The notes under the pieces were generated by a model that was not told the DNA's origin, made no database searches, and was given only the letters and a program-made list of their open reading frames with translations. Positions 5,522 to 6,829 of a stretch of 6,829 bases of DNA are shown piece by piece. The stretch is from the NCBI GenBank assembly GCA_003222935.1, contig QHXL01000571.1:1-6829 (forward strand), written 5' to 3'. Every line of letters starts with the position of its first letter. Position 1 is the stretch's first letter. A program made the translations under genes and the position numbers. The stretch is from Acidobacteriota bacterium (GTDB lineage: Bacteria > Acidobacteriota > Blastocatellia > Pyrinomonadales > Pyrinomonadaceae).

Positions 5522-6453
5522 GAAGTAAGAAAATGAAGGTCTCGTTCCAACTAATTCCACTCGTAATGATACTTCTGCTCACCGGTAGCGTTGTGTCTGC
5601 TCAGACTCAGGTAAAGGGAGCAATTAGTGGACGGAGCGGCCCGACGATGACTGTCAAAGTTGCGGGCAACCCTGATGTGACTGTTCTCTTAACTCCCGCA
5701 ACGAAAGTAGAGGAATCTGTGGGGCTATTTCGCCGTGAAACTGTGAACGCGAGTGCCCTCGTCCCCGGACTCTACGTACAAGTTAAGGGGACTAACAATG
5801 ATCAGAATCAGCTGGTTGCAGACTCGGTTAGGTTCAATGGTGGTGATCTAAAGGCGGCCGTCGACTCGCAAGCAGGACTGACGCCTACTAACCAGGCCGT
5901 CGCACAGAATGTGGCGCAGATCCAGCAAGATCAGGCAAAGATTGCTGCTCAACAGCAAAAAATTAAGGACCAGGAAGCGCAACTCGCGACAGTGAAGGCC
6001 GCGCAAGCCGAACATGACAAAGAGATCGCTGCGAACAAAGAGGCGATTGCCGAGGCTAACGCTCGCTTCGGTGAGTTGGACCAATACAACATCCTCGGAG
6101 AAACAACAGTTCTGTTCGCGAACGGCAAGACTGAGGTTGAGCCAGAGTACAGCGCACAGCTTCTGCAATTGGCGCAGAAGGCACAAGGGATCAAAGGTTA
6201 CATGATTCAGGTCAAAGGGTATGCGTCGCAGGTTGGTGGACGTGCTCTCAACCAGAGACTGAGCATGCTTCGCGCCCGTAACGTCACCAATCTTATGGAA
6301 CAGCAGGGCAATATTCCGCTGACAAATATTCTTTCTCCTGGAGCAATGGGAACCAGTGTTGAAGTAGCTCCGGATACAACCGAAGAAGGACAAGCTGCGA
6401 ATCGTCGAGTGGTGGTGATGATTCTGCAGAATAAGGGAATAGCTGGTCCATAA
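5518..6453 (+). CDS. OmpA-family peptidoglycan-associated protein with N-terminal DUF5666-like domain
   Basis: The 311-residue product is intact. Residues 1-28 form a signal peptide with VSA|Q cleavage and no lipobox Cys. Residues 30-110 are a small beta-rich DUF5666-like domain (VKGAISGRSGPTMTVKV...LVPGLYVQVKG). Residues 125-185 are Gln/Ala/Lys-rich and predicted coiled coil. Residues 190-305 are an OmpA C-terminal domain with NQRLSMLRARNV (245-256) and ANRRVVV (294-300). The conserved Arg of the peptidoglycan site is present (R252), but the Asp that contacts diaminopimelate in E. coli OmpA (GYTD) is Ser at 237 (GYAS). The protein probably links envelope layers or acts as a periplasmic scaffold rather than a barrel, since no N-terminal eight-strand barrel is present. 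AAAGGA at 5505-5510, 7 nt before the ATG, supports this start. It is possibly coupled to the fragment ending at 5521. Confidence 0.85.
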   Translation: MRSKKMKVSFQLIPLVMILLLTGSVVSAQTQVKGAISGRSGPTMTVKVAGNPDVTVLLTPATKVEESVGLFRRETVNASALVPGLYVQVKGTNNDQNQLVADSVRFNGGDLKAAVDSQAGLTPTNQAVAQNVAQIQQDQAKIAAQQQKIKDQEAQLATVKAAQAEHDKEIAANKEAIAEANARFGELDQYNILGETTVLFANGKTEVEPEYSAQLLQLAQKAQGIKGYMIQVKGYASQVGGRALNQRLSMLRARNVTNLMEQQGNIPLTNILSPGAMGTSVEVAPDTTEEGQAANRRVVVMILQNKGIAGP

Positions 6454-6501
6454 CCTTTCACAGCTCGGTCGCTGGCGATTTTTAGCACTGATAAGACCAA
6501 A

Positions 6502-6829
6502 AATGAGTGGTGCGCGTTCTTCAAAGAGCACGGATTTCTGGTTGGTCTAAGTGTGGATGGACCACGTGAGTTACACGATGCGTATCGTGTGACAAAGGGC
6601 GGACGCAGCAGTTTTGATCAAGTGATGCGGGGTTGGGAATTTCTGGACAAACACGGCGTCGAATTTAATGTCCTTTGCACTCTCCACGACGCTAACGCTG
6701 ATCATCCGCTCGAGGTTTACCGCTTCTTCTGCGATGGGTTGAAAACAAAGTTCATCCAGTTCATTCCAATTGTTGAGCGCGCGACTCCTGAAATGTTGCC
6801 GCTGGCCAACCTGGGTTGGAGCGAACGAA
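6502..6829 (+). pseudogene. Anaerobic sulfatase-maturating enzyme (AnSME) fragment, 5' part missing, continues past window
   Basis: In frame with the preceding OmpA-like gene, after its stop, the sequence reads NEWCAFFKEHGFLVGLSVDG, PRELHDAYRV, GVEFNVLCTLHDAN, FIQFIPIVERATPE and ends LGWSER. This is the central part of the radical-SAM/SPASM enzymes that oxidise the sulfatase Cys (or Ser) to formylglycine: the S-x-DGPRELHD and QFIPIVER motifs are distinctive. The first hundred or so residues, including the CxxxCxxC cluster that binds the SAM-cleaving iron-sulfur centre, are absent. The 48 bases after the OmpA-like stop do not encode them and contain no start with a ribosome site. As written, the gene cannot make an active enzyme. 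Its presence beside a CTAGR sulfatase is the expected pairing of substrate and activator. Confidence 0.82.

Noticed and set aside
5848..6531. Long reverse-strand open frame of 227 codons opposite the OmpA-like gene
   Set aside because: It is a shadow of a gene with clear domain structure and its own ribosome site; the reverse product is Cys/Leu/Ser-rich and unrecognisable.
1..6829. CRISPR arrays, tRNA/rRNA genes, insertion sequences or phage attachment sites
   Set aside because: No regularly spaced repeats, cloverleaf-like sequences, transposase-like frames or terminal inverted repeats were seen on reading both strands.

Overview
The window comes from a Gram-negative (diderm) bacterium. Three products are outer-membrane or periplasmic types with signal peptides: a beta-barrel protein, a TolC-family channel and an OmpA-like lipid-free protein. 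Base composition looks close to half GC. The mix of a 'neuromedin U'-annotated barrel, a DUF5666-OmpA hybrid and a sulfatase with its radical-SAM maturase suits an environmental lineage such as Acidobacteriota or a neighbouring phylum. This taxonomic guess is weak and rests on family distribution only.

Layout, all on the + strand. 1-560 is a gene-free leader that carries a strong palindrome near its 3' end. 561-1612 encodes an outer-membrane beta-barrel protein, frameshifted near its C-terminus. 1694-3143 encodes a TolC-like channel, frameshifted at about 2870. 3198-3617 encodes a small three-helix DUF202 membrane protein. 3618-3883 is a second gene-free stretch with a near-identical copy of the palindrome. 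3884-5394 encodes a Cys-type sulfatase, split by a small deletion and frameshift at about 4665. 5393-5521 looks like the 3' end of an unidentified gene whose stop overlaps the next start. 5518-6453 encodes the OmpA-like protein. 6502-6829 is the middle part of an anaerobic sulfatase-maturating enzyme (AnSME); its 5' part is absent and its 3' end lies beyond the window.

The genes form two probable transcription units: barrel-TolC-DUF202, and sulfatase-(fragment)-OmpA-maturase. Each unit is preceded by the same 21-bp element (19/21 identical) built around CTGTCA-N4-TGACAG, which suggests co-regulation by one dimeric regulator. A plausible reading is an envelope/efflux unit expressed together with an organosulfate-hydrolysing unit and its activating enzyme.

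The main caution is integrity. Three genes are broken, and two more junctions join pieces of genes abruptly. Two of the breaks are short imperfect tandem duplications (29 and 13 nt) whose aligned coding differences are all synonymous third-position changes. This is what a metagenomic assembly stitching two strain variants would produce, so the frameshifts may be artefacts rather than real pseudogenes.
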